The notes beneath the pieces were generated by a model that saw only the letters and a program-made list of their open reading frames with translations, made no database searches and was not told where the DNA came from. Shown piece after piece: positions 49,176 through 57,334 of a stretch of 64,000 bases of DNA. Both the position numbers and the translations under genes were made by a program. How positions within the stretch are numbered: position 1 is the stretch's first letter; every line of letters starts with the position of its first letter. Origin of the DNA: SABI01 sp963676605 (GTDB lineage: Bacteria; Spirochaetota; Spirochaetia; Sphaerochaetales; Sphaerochaetaceae); the NCBI GenBank assembly GCA_963676605.2, contig CAXXSP010000047.1, forward strand, positions 62,001 to 126,000, given 5' to 3'.

Positions 49176-52034
49176 ATGAGACGAATGATACACGACCCTG
49201 CATGGGGTACACTGAAAGTTGTCGGTTTTATATCAGGATCAGGAAACAGCTTGTGGCGGGTGCATGACCTGCAGAAAGAACTCGAGGCAACCTGGGAAGG
49301 TTCTCCCTTCGAAGTAGTAGGCTGCTTCTCGAGCGACTCGGAAGCCAAGGGCATATTGAAAGCACAGGAAAGAGATATTCCTGTAGAAGCGATTGATATC
49401 AGGGGATTCTATAGGGAGAGAAAGGAGAAATTCTCCAACATGGATGTACGTGTTGAATATGATAGACTTGCTGCCGCGGCGATAGAGAAGTTCCAAGCTG
49501 ATGTGATCATCCTTGCCGGGTACGTGTGGGCGACAACGAGTGTCATCGTCGATTCATATACTGTCATTAATGTGCATCCTGCAGACCTGGCCGTCATGAA
49601 GGACGGGAGAGCTGCATACGCCGGAGCGAACGGTGTGGGAGATGCCCTTGCCGCGGAAGAGAAAATGCTTCACTCCTCATCCCATATTGCCACAAGCAAG
49701 GTGGATCAGGGACCTCTGCTGTTTATTTCACCGGGAGTACCTGTGGATTACACCGCCCAATCAACCATGGATGAGAGAGATTTCATGAGAATTCACCTCA
49801 GACAGGTAAATGCACAGTCCAGAGAAATTTCCGCACGAACAATTCTTGAAATCGCCCTCGGAAACTGGGAAATCGAACCTGATGGAACCCTTTTCTATAA
49901 AAACGAAATAAGGCGGCTCGGTGTCCGCATCGGGAGCTGGGATCATAACAGACCGATGCATGAACGCAATACTCGATCCCTCATTTCCCCCTCCTCAATC
50001 GCCGTAATCGGCGCTTCAGCGAAAGGAGGAATCGGAGCTTCAATCATTACCAGTATACAGGGAAAGGCTTTTCAGGGTCCGCTAGCAGTAGTGAACAGAA
50101 ACGGAGATGAGGTGAACGGAGTGAGCGGATACAGAAGCATCACCGAGGTGCCTCATGATGTGGATATGGCTGTCGTCACAGTCCCTTCCCGATTCGTTCT
50201 TCCCGTTGTGAGAGATTGTGGAGAAAAGGGAGTGAAATCCCTTGTGTGTATTTCTGCAGGTTTCAAGGAGGTAGGAGAGGAAGGTGCTCAGGCCGAACAG
50301 GAGCTGAAGGATCTTGTCGATCATTACAACATGAGAATGATAGGACCCAACTGTATGGGTATCAGCAACAACTCACCCGACTCCCATATGAATACCACGA
50401 TCCTTCATGATATTCCGAAGGAAGGGAATGTTGCGATAGTTACGCAGAGCGGCGGTCTCGCGGCGGTACTTCTCGATTATTCGAAACACCTCGGAATCGG
50501 ATTCTCCATCGTTGCGAGCCTCGGAAATCAGGCAGATGTGAATGCAAACGATCTACTCCCCCTGCTTGCCGAGGATGAATCAACCGAGGTGATCCTCCTC
50601 TATCTGGAAACCATTCCCGACTATAGAAAATTCAGAACTCTGGCCTCCCGTATCTCGAAGAAAAAACCAATAGTCCTGATTAAATCAGGTCGTACGGAAG
50701 CCGGGGCCCAGGCGGCGAGCAGCCATACCGGGTCTCTCGCAGGGAATGACCGGGTAACTGACGCTCTGATAGACAGCTGCGGTGTTATCCGCGCCGAGAG
50801 CGTGTATTCAGCGTTCTTCATCGTTTCAGTACTTTCGAAAATGCCGCGCCCTGCCGGCCGTAGAATCGCGGTGGTAACCAATGGAGGCGGACCGGGAATC
50901 ATTGCGTCCGATTCACTCAGTCGGGCAGGCTTCCTTGTTCCCACAGTTTCTCTCACCCTTCAGGAGAAACTGAAGGAAGTACTGCTTCCTGAAGCTTCCT
51001 GTACGAACCCTATCGACCTCGTAGCTCCCGCTCCTCCTGCCCATTATGCTCAGGCTGTAGAAGCAGTGACGCGTAGCGGAGAATATGATGCGGTGGCTCT
51101 TCTCTGTATCCCTCCGGCAACGATCCATACCGGGGATGTCGCACAGGCAGTGACAAAAGAGCTTGAAAAAGCAAAGAAGGAAAAGAGAAGTCTTCCTGTT
51201 CTTTCCTGCTTTTTCGGGCCGAACCTTGGCCAGGGTGCCCGGGAAGTATTACGCACCGCCGGTTATCCTTTCGCTGAGTACCCTGAGCAGGTGGGAGAAC
51301 TGTTTGAAAGAATCGTCGTACGAGACAGTCCTGAGTCTGCGACCGGAGAGCACAGTTCTCTCCGGAAGAGAGTAGAAGCTCAGGAACTCTTCGAAGCAGA
51401 TTCTGAAGGATACCTCTCATCCGAGCGATCCTGGAAACTTCTCAGCCTCTATGGATTTTCCATTGCCCGTCCGGTGCTTGTCACCTCTTCTTCAGAAGTA
51501 AGTACTCTCGATATACAATATCCTGCGGTAGCCAAGATCGATCATCCCGAGGTCATCCATAAAAGCGACGCGGGTGGAGTTGTACTGAATATCGAAAACG
51601 GACAGAGAGCTGAAGAAGTAACTCAGAACCTGATCGACCGGTTCCCGGGCGCCAGAGGCGTCATCCTGCAGCCGCAGGTCAACTCCTCCCGGGAGATCAT
51701 ACTCGGTTCGGTACGTGACGAATCGGCAGGTCAGTCTGTCATGGTCGGCCTGGGCGGTGTCTTTGTAGAACTCCTGGAGGATGTTTCTTTCCTCCACGTC
51801 CCCTACAGCCGGGGATCTGCGGAGAAAGCTATTCTATCACTGAAATCGACGAAGCTCCTCACCGGGTATCGCGGTGAAAAAGGGGTGAATATGGACTCCC
51901 TGATCAACCACATGGAAAATCTGAACAGGCTTCTCATGGATTTCCCCCAGATCAGAGAAATGGATATGAATCCTCTCATGTACTCAGCTGAGAGGGAAGA
52001 GTTTATCGTTGCTGATGTCCGAATCAGGATCTGA
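49176..52034 (+). CDS. Fusion: formyltransferase-like domain + ADP-forming acyl-CoA synthetase
   Basis: 952 residues. N-terminus (about 1-250) is a PurN-type formyltransferase fold: LKVVGFISGSGNSLWRV, then VINVHPADL with the catalytic Asn and His, and SKVDQGPLL with the catalytic Asp, so the triad looks complete. From about 265 a full NDP-forming acyl-CoA synthetase follows: CoA-binding domain (ISPSSIAVIGASAKGGIGAS), succinyl-CoA ligase-like domains with the phospho-His in SSHTGSLAGND, and a C-terminal ATP-grasp domain (VAKIDHPEVIHKSDAGGVV, ILQPQVNSSREIILG). Substrates are not known. Formyl-CoA or formyl-THF chemistry is an inference from HypX, another formyltransferase fusion that makes formyl-CoA, and from the nearby formate-THF ligase. 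Start chosen by AGAGGTG before 49176. Confidence 0.88.
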   Translation: MRRMIHDPAWGTLKVVGFISGSGNSLWRVHDLQKELEATWEGSPFEVVGCFSSDSEAKGILKAQERDIPVEAIDIRGFYRERKEKFSNMDVRVEYDRLAAAAIEKFQADVIILAGYVWATTSVIVDSYTVINVHPADLAVMKDGRAAYAGANGVGDALAAEEKMLHSSSHIATSKVDQGPLLFISPGVPVDYTAQSTMDERDFMRIHLRQVNAQSREISARTILEIALGNWEIEPDGTLFYKNEIRRLGVRIGSWDHNRPMHERNTRSLISPSSIAVIGASAKGGIGASIITSIQGKAFQGPLAVVNRNGDEVNGVSGYRSITEVPHDVDMAVVTVPSRFVLPVVRDCGEKGVKSLVCISAGFKEVGEEGAQAEQELKDLVDHYNMRMIGPNCMGISNNSPDSHMNTTILHDIPKEGNVAIVTQSGGLAAVLLDYSKHLGIGFSIVASLGNQADVNANDLLPLLAEDESTEVILLYLETIPDYRKFRTLASRISKKKPIVLIKSGRTEAGAQAASSHTGSLAGNDRVTDALIDSCGVIRAESVYSAFFIVSVLSKMPRPAGRRIAVVTNGGGPGIIASDSLSRAGFLVPTVSLTLQEKLKEVLLPEASCTNPIDLVAPAPPAHYAQAVEAVTRSGEYDAVALLCIPPATIHTGDVAQAVTKELEKAKKEKRSLPVLSCFFGPNLGQGAREVLRTAGYPFAEYPEQVGELFERIVVRDSPESATGEHSSLRKRVEAQELFEADSEGYLSSERSWKLLSLYGFSIARPVLVTSSSEVSTLDIQYPAVAKIDHPEVIHKSDAGGVVLNIENGQRAEEVTQNLIDRFPGARGVILQPQVNSSREIILGSVRDESAGQSVMVGLGGVFVELLEDVSFLHVPYSRGSAEKAILSLKSTKLLTGYRGEKGVNMDSLINHMENLNRLLMDFPQIREMDMNPLMYSAEREEFIVADVRIRI

Positions 52035-52081
52035 GTGGAATACCAGTTATATCAGACGACATCAGCGTACGAGTGATAATG

Positions 52082-52111
52082 CGGGATCAGGTTTATTCTG
52101 ATCCCGTTTCT
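52082..52111 (+). terminator. Terminator of the fusion gene
   Basis: CGGGATCAG (52082-52090), loop GTTTATT, CTGATCCCG (52098-52106), then TTTCT. Perfect 9-bp stem, short T-tract. Confidence 0.75.
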
Positions 52112-52147
52112 ATGATATACTGGCAGTGATTTCTCTCTGGAGGTTAT

Positions 52148-53023
52148 GTGAGTAACGACAATCTTCTTTTCACCATACAGCAGGTGGCACGTATTCTCGA
52201 TGTGGTACCCGGTACTATCAGGAACTGGGAACGTCAGAAGCTGTTTTCAGCACGAAGAGGAAAGAATAACTACAGAGTCTTCGATTTCCAAGATATATCC
52301 TTTCTCAAACGGATCCGGGATCTCTCGGTAGACAGACGCCTTTCCTATGATGTGATACGCCAGATGCTACTGCTCGATATCAGAGAACAGAACGCAAAAA
52401 AACACACCTCCTACGGAAAAGGTGGTAAAGGGCACAGTACGTTGCTCTCTAAGAAATGGCATCAATTCCGCGTAGATGCAGGCAGGACTCTGGAAGATGT
52501 GAGTTCAGCTGTAGGTATCAGTGCCTCCTACCTGAGTAAGATAGAGAACGGAAGAGCAAACATATCGTACGAAATTCTCGAAAGGCTTGCCGAATATTAC
52601 AACCAGAACATTCTCTATTTCTTCGAAGAGGACAGTTCACCGAGAAAGAAGGTTGCAAAAGGGGAAGGAGCCCCGGTGGAGATAGGACTGAAGGGAGTCA
52701 ATATCTTCTCGCTGATCAGTGGTAAGGATGCCCATTTGAAAGCCATGCATTATACCGTAGAACCGGGATGCGGAAACTTTCACAATCACAGCCACTTCGG
52801 AGAGGAATTTCTCTATGTGCTTGATGGAGAGATCGAGATTACCCTGAATGATGATGAGACACATCAGCTCAGTACTGGAGACTCCTTCTTTTTTCACTCG
52901 GAAGAAAACCACACATGGAGCAATCCTTCAAAAAGCAATACGCAGATCCTGTGGGTTTATTCTCCCTTCAAAGGGCAGAAGCCGGAACCTTCAGAGCCGC
53001 TTCCCGCATCCGAAGTGAAGTAA
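52148..53023 (+). CDS. MerR-XRE-cupin transcriptional regulator
   Basis: 291 residues, GTG start after CTGGAGG (an ATG two bases earlier runs straight into a stop). Three domains: MerR-like winged helix about residues 7-78 (FTIQQVARILDVVPGTIRNWERQKLF), XRE helix-turn-helix about 105-160 (ISASYLSKIENGRANISYEILERLAEYY), and a cupin about 195-275 with metal-type residues in HNHSHFGEEFLYVLDGEIEI and FHSEENHTW. Two separate DNA-binding domains in one regulator is unusual. The cupin should bind a small ligand. It lies between the fusion gene and an aminotransferase, and probably controls one or both. Confidence 0.88.
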   Translation: MSNDNLLFTIQQVARILDVVPGTIRNWERQKLFSARRGKNNYRVFDFQDISFLKRIRDLSVDRRLSYDVIRQMLLLDIREQNAKKHTSYGKGGKGHSTLLSKKWHQFRVDAGRTLEDVSSAVGISASYLSKIENGRANISYEILERLAEYYNQNILYFFEEDSSPRKKVAKGEGAPVEIGLKGVNIFSLISGKDAHLKAMHYTVEPGCGNFHNHSHFGEEFLYVLDGEIEITLNDDETHQLSTGDSFFFHSEENHTWSNPSKSNTQILWVYSPFKGQKPEPSEPLPASEVK

Positions 53024-53028
53024 GACGA

Positions 53029-53052
53029 GGGACGGGCTTTCGAACCCGTCCC
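53029..53052. terminator. Shared hairpin between convergent regulator and aminotransferase genes
   Basis: GGGACGGG (53029-53036) and CCCGTCCC (53045-53052), perfect 8-bp GC-rich stem. Neither strand has a T-run, so termination here may need Rho or be partial. Confidence 0.5.
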
Positions 53053-53086
53053 CCCTAGAAGATTTCATTCACATAGTACAAAGGAG

Positions 53087-54235
53087 TTATGCGAAATGCT
53101 TCTTGAGTTTTTCTATAGCCTCTTTGAGTACATCCATAGACGTAGCATAAGAGAATCTGATAAACCCTGCTCCTGCTGATCCGAAGGAACTTCCCGGAAT
53201 ACACGAGACCTTCACCTCTTGAATCATCTTCTCGCAGAATGCCCAGTCATCACTGTCGTGTTCTGAGATATCAGCCATAACATAAAATGCTCCCTTCGGG
53301 ACATCACAGGAGAACCCCGGGATCTCATTCAGAGCTTTGACGAAATAATCTCTCCGTCTCTTATACTCATCCCTCATACGTCGTGTTTCATCCTGCGGGC
53401 CGTTAAGGGCTGCAGCGTACGCCTGCTGTGCCACAATATTCGGGCAGATGCTGATTAGAGACTGAAACTTGACTATCTGTCCTATAAGAGCTGCGGGACC
53501 TGCGGCGAAGCCTATTCTCCATCCGCACATCGCATAATCCTTCGAACTGCTTCCTACGGTAAGTACAACATCCCTGTGAGGTGTGCAGGTGACCGCCGGA
53601 GTATGCGGCTGATCGAAGATGACTTTGTCATAGGCTTCATCCGAGATAACAGTGAAATGATGTTCCCATGCGAGTTTACATACCTGTTCCAGCTGCTCAG
53701 GAGAAAGAATAGATCCTGTGGGATTATTGGGTGAGTTGATGATCACCGCTTTGGTTTTCTTACTAATCAGGCTCCTGAAGACTTCCATATCAATGGAGAA
53801 ACCGTCCTCAGCAACGAGAGGATAAAGCACCGGAATTCCGTCAGCATCTTTTATGATACCGTCATACGAGGCGAAACCCGGATTCGGCCGAAGTACTTCA
53901 TCTCCCGGATTCACCAGAGCTCGCAGAGCCAGATGGAGAGCTCCCGATGCCCCGTGAGTGATAACCACCTCACTGGCAGGATCGAATTCTACTCCGTAAT
54001 CCTCGTTAAACCTATCTGCAACAGCCTTTCTGGTCTGCGGCAGACCGTTAGTAGGTGAATATCCTATAAAACCCTGGTTCTGGAAAGCAGAAGCTTCATC
54101 CAGAATGTAGGCTGGAGTGTTGAAGTCCGGTTGTCCTACCTCCAGTCTCGTTAATCCTTCAGTCTGTGATGCCAGATCAAATATTCGTCTGATGGGAGAA
54201 GCCTGGATCTCCTCTGCTCGTCTGCTTATCTGCAT
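53087..54235 (-). CDS. PLP-dependent aminotransferase, class I (aspartate aminotransferase-like)
   Basis: 382 residues. AAT subgroup Igamma-like: RRIFDLASQTEGLTRLEVGQPDF, VITHGASGALHLALRALV, VIINSPNNPTGSILS, ISDEAYDKVIF, the PLP lysine in GSSSKDYAMCGWRIGF, and the substrate Arg in FIRFSYA. Amino donor cannot be told. It has a strong promoter of its own. Confidence 0.9.
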   Translation of the reverse strand: MQISRRAEEIQASPIRRIFDLASQTEGLTRLEVGQPDFNTPAYILDEASAFQNQGFIGYSPTNGLPQTRKAVADRFNEDYGVEFDPASEVVITHGASGALHLALRALVNPGDEVLRPNPGFASYDGIIKDADGIPVLYPLVAEDGFSIDMEVFRSLISKKTKAVIINSPNNPTGSILSPEQLEQVCKLAWEHHFTVISDEAYDKVIFDQPHTPAVTCTPHRDVVLTVGSSSKDYAMCGWRIGFAAGPAALIGQIVKFQSLISICPNIVAQQAYAAALNGPQDETRRMRDEYKRRRDYFVKALNEIPGFSCDVPKGAFYVMADISEHDSDDWAFCEKMIQEVKVSCIPGSSFGSAGAGFIRFSYATSMDVLKEAIEKLKKHFA

Positions 54236-54284
54236 GTGATTGCCCCTTAAATGATTTTTACCAAGGTTGATTTAGTGTATTTCA

Positions 54285-54313
54285 ATGATAGGAAAACTTA
54301 AGAGAGTTGTCAA
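54285..54313 (-). promoter_or_regulatory. Promoter of the class I aminotransferase gene
   Basis: Minus strand: TTGACA at 54313-54308, 17-bp spacer, TATCAT at 54290-54285. CAAGGTTGA occurs just downstream (54262-54270) and again at 54394-54402 before the divergent fhs gene. Confidence 0.7.
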
Positions 54314-54426
54314 TGAAAAAAATCTTTTCTTTTTAGATGCTATTTTCTCTTGCATTTCTCTCATTTTTGGTTTAACTATGATAAATATCTTATCAAGGTT
54401 GAGACAAATAAAAACAGGAGCACACT

Positions 54427-56190
54427 ATGAAATTTGATCCCAAGAAGATGAAAGATTGGGAAATCGCCGCTGCAGCGGAACAAGACATGAAAAGGGTATC
54501 TCAGATAGCTGAAGAATGCGGAATAGAACAGGAGGAACTTCTCCCCTACGGTCATTATCTTGGAAAGATTGATTATAATTCAGTACTGAACAGGCTGTCG
54601 GATGTTCCCAACGGGAAATATATCGATATCACAGCCATCACACCGACTCCTCTGGGGGAGGGCAAGACCACCACGACCATCGGTCTTGTGGAAGGTCTCG
54701 GCGCCCTGGGAAAACGGGTTTCAGGTGCTATCAGACAACCTTCCGGCGGTCCAACCTTCAATATCAAGGGTTCTGCAGCAGGAGGCGGACTGGCTCAGTG
54801 CATCCCGCTCGCAGACTTCTCTCTCGGTCTTACCGGAGATATTGATGCTATCACCAATGCCCATAACCTTGCGATGGTGGCTGTCACCTCCCGGGCTCAG
54901 CATGAATTTAATTACGGGGATGAAACCCTTGATAAGAAGAAACTGAAACGGCTGGATATAGATCCCCGGAATCCTGCAATAGGCTGGGCAATAGATTTCT
55001 CAGCCCAGGCACTCAGGGAGATCATCATGGGACTCGGCGGTAAGATGGACGGGTTCATGATGAAAAGCGGTTTTCAGATATCCGTCTCGTCGGAACTGAT
55101 GGCGATTCTTGCTGTGGCTCGAGATATACACGATATGAGAAAAAGAATAGGTAGAATGGTTGTTGCATATGATAAGAAGGGGAATCCCATTTCAGCGGAT
55201 GACCTTGATGTCGGCGGTGCCATGAGCGCCATTATGGCAAAGGCTATCAACCCTACCCTTATGCAGACCATCGAAGGCCAGCCCGTATTAGTCCATGCAG
55301 GCCCCTTTGCGAATATCGCAATCGGGCAGTCCTCCATCATAGCCGACAGGGTTGGTCTGAAGATCAGTGACTACCATGTCACCGAGAGCGGTTTCGGTGC
55401 CGATATCGGATTCGAGAAATTCTGGAACCTCAAGTGCCGCTTCAGCGGTCTCAAACCCGATGCAGCTGTTCTTGTCGCAACAATCAGAGCTTTGAAGATG
55501 CATGGAGGCGGGCCGAGAGTAGTTCCAGGCAAACCGCTCGATTCAGCATACACCGATAAGAACCTTGATCTGGTGGAGAAAGGACTTGAAAATATGAAAG
55601 CACATATTGCGACAGTCCAGAGGTCCGGTGTTCCTGTTGTCGTATGTATCAACCATTTCCATACCGACAGTGATGAAGAAATTGACCTTGTCATCCGGAC
55701 AGTGGAAGAAGCCGGGGCCAGAGTCGCGGTCTCGCGTCATTGGGAAAAGGGAGGCGAAGGGGCCAGGGAGCTCGCTCAGGCAGTAGTAGATGCGTGTGAA
55801 GAGAAACATGAGTTCACCTTCCTGTATCATGAACAGGATTCCCTGAAGACCAAAATCGAAACACTCGCCACACAGGTATACGGCGCTGACGGAGTCAGCT
55901 ACTCACCAGAGGCAGAAAAGAAGATTGCAGCAATCTCAGCATCAGAAGAGCTTGCCGGTATGGGAACTTGTATGGTGAAGACGCATCTATCCCTCTCTCA
56001 TGACCCGAATCTGAAAGGCATGCCGAAGGGGTGGATCCTTCCCATCAGAGATATCCTTGTGTACCGGGGAGCAGGATTCATCGTCCCGGTCGCAGGTGAC
56101 ATCAAACTGATGCCCGGTACGGCCTCTGACCCTGCATTCAGAAGAATCGATATCGATCCCCAGACAGGTAAGGTTACCGGCCTGTTCTAG
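54427..56190 (+). CDS. fhs: Formate--tetrahydrofolate ligase
   Basis: 587 residues. Makes 10-formyl-THF from formate, THF and ATP, or runs in reverse to give ATP. The P-loop TPLGEGKTTTTIGLVEGL, GAIRQPSGGPTFNIKGSAAGGG, LTGDIDAITNAHNL and VVVCINHFHTDSDEEI are family blocks; the C-terminus has LMPGTASDPAFRRIDID. A few tens of residues longer than common Fhs. AGGAGC precedes the ATG. Followed by the formate channel gene and purH, which places it in one-carbon and purine metabolism. Confidence 0.96.
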   Translation: MKFDPKKMKDWEIAAAAEQDMKRVSQIAEECGIEQEELLPYGHYLGKIDYNSVLNRLSDVPNGKYIDITAITPTPLGEGKTTTTIGLVEGLGALGKRVSGAIRQPSGGPTFNIKGSAAGGGLAQCIPLADFSLGLTGDIDAITNAHNLAMVAVTSRAQHEFNYGDETLDKKKLKRLDIDPRNPAIGWAIDFSAQALREIIMGLGGKMDGFMMKSGFQISVSSELMAILAVARDIHDMRKRIGRMVVAYDKKGNPISADDLDVGGAMSAIMAKAINPTLMQTIEGQPVLVHAGPFANIAIGQSSIIADRVGLKISDYHVTESGFGADIGFEKFWNLKCRFSGLKPDAAVLVATIRALKMHGGGPRVVPGKPLDSAYTDKNLDLVEKGLENMKAHIATVQRSGVPVVVCINHFHTDSDEEIDLVIRTVEEAGARVAVSRHWEKGGEGARELAQAVVDACEEKHEFTFLYHEQDSLKTKIETLATQVYGADGVSYSPEAEKKIAAISASEELAGMGTCMVKTHLSLSHDPNLKGMPKGWILPIRDILVYRGAGFIVPVAGDIKLMPGTASDPAFRRIDIDPQTGKVTGLF

Positions 56191-56214
56191 AAGCATATAC
56201 ACGAAGGAATATCT

Positions 56215-57066
56215 ATGCCATACATGAATTCACCCGCTCAGGTGCTCACTCACCTGAGTGCCTCGGGAGAGAAGAAAGTCTCCCGTACATTTTCTCAGAC
56301 ACTTATACTTGCGATACTTGCAGGAGTCTATATCGGATTTGCCTCCCACCTTGCAACCGTCGCGGGTACAGGAACCACCGAGTGGACAGGAGCTAAGAAC
56401 ATACTTGTCGGCTCAGTATTCTCAATCGGTCTCATCCTTGTTCTTATCCCGGGAGCGGAATTGTTCACCGGAAACAACCTGATTGTCATCGCAGTTCTTC
56501 AGAAGAAAGCGACATGGCATGAGCTGGCAAAGAACTGGATCATTGTATATGCGGGGAATCTCATCGGAGCTCTCGGCCTTGCGTTCCTTCTCGTATTCGG
56601 AACAGAAAGTCTCAGCGGAGAGGCCGGTCGAAGGGCAATCGATATCGCTGCTCTGAAGGCTCATTTGAACCCGCTCCAAGCCTTCACACGGGGAATCGGA
56701 GCCAACTGGCTTGTCTGCCTTGCAATCTGGATGGCCTTCACAGCTCAGGATATCACAGGAAAAATTCTCGGCATGTTCTTTCCAGTCATGGCCTTCGTTG
56801 CCATGGGTTTCGAACACTCCGTTGCCAACATGTACATGATACCGGTGGGAGCTCTTCTGCAACTGCAGCCTGATGTGATTCCGCTGTTCGCTGCAGGCGA
56901 TATCGTTAAGAATCTGGTGTGGGTGACAGCTGGAAACATTGTCGGAGGGAGTATCTTCGTAGGAGGAATATACTGGTATCTGTACGCCCCTCAGGCGCAG
57001 AAACTATCAGTCGGGGAGACGAACAGGAATCAGGGGGGAGGAAACGAAGACAGAGCGATTTCGTGA
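56215..57066 (+). CDS. focA: Formate/nitrite transporter (FocA/NirC family)
   Basis: 283 residues with six membrane segments and a polar C-terminal tail. FNT pentameric channel; GAELFTGNNLIVIAVLQKK is the signature with the TxN region, and GFEHSVANMYMIPVGALL holds the central His of the conduction path. Moves formate (or nitrite) across the membrane. Its place 24 bp after fhs makes formate by far the likelier substrate. Confidence 0.93.
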   Translation: MPYMNSPAQVLTHLSASGEKKVSRTFSQTLILAILAGVYIGFASHLATVAGTGTTEWTGAKNILVGSVFSIGLILVLIPGAELFTGNNLIVIAVLQKKATWHELAKNWIIVYAGNLIGALGLAFLLVFGTESLSGEAGRRAIDIAALKAHLNPLQAFTRGIGANWLVCLAIWMAFTAQDITGKILGMFFPVMAFVAMGFEHSVANMYMIPVGALLQLQPDVIPLFAAGDIVKNLVWVTAGNIVGGSIFVGGIYWYLYAPQAQKLSVGETNRNQGGGNEDRAIS

Positions 57067-57334
57067 AGCTTTAATCTCATGCGTCCGCACGCAGTTCCTG
57101 TGTTGCAGGATATCCTCTTGATTTCTGATCGATACTCTCTGAAGTTTCTGAGTTCTCTACCGGCAGTTCATCTCTTTTCTTTCAGACCGAGCACTGGCAT
57201 ACGTTTTTCTAGAATCGGCAGTGAATGAACATCTTTGCTTATCGCAGTGTGACAGAAAAGCTTATTCTGTTTTATCTCCTTTCTTTAGTCCTTAACTCTG
57301 GAGTTTTTTCCGTGAATTATGCTACATATACGTC

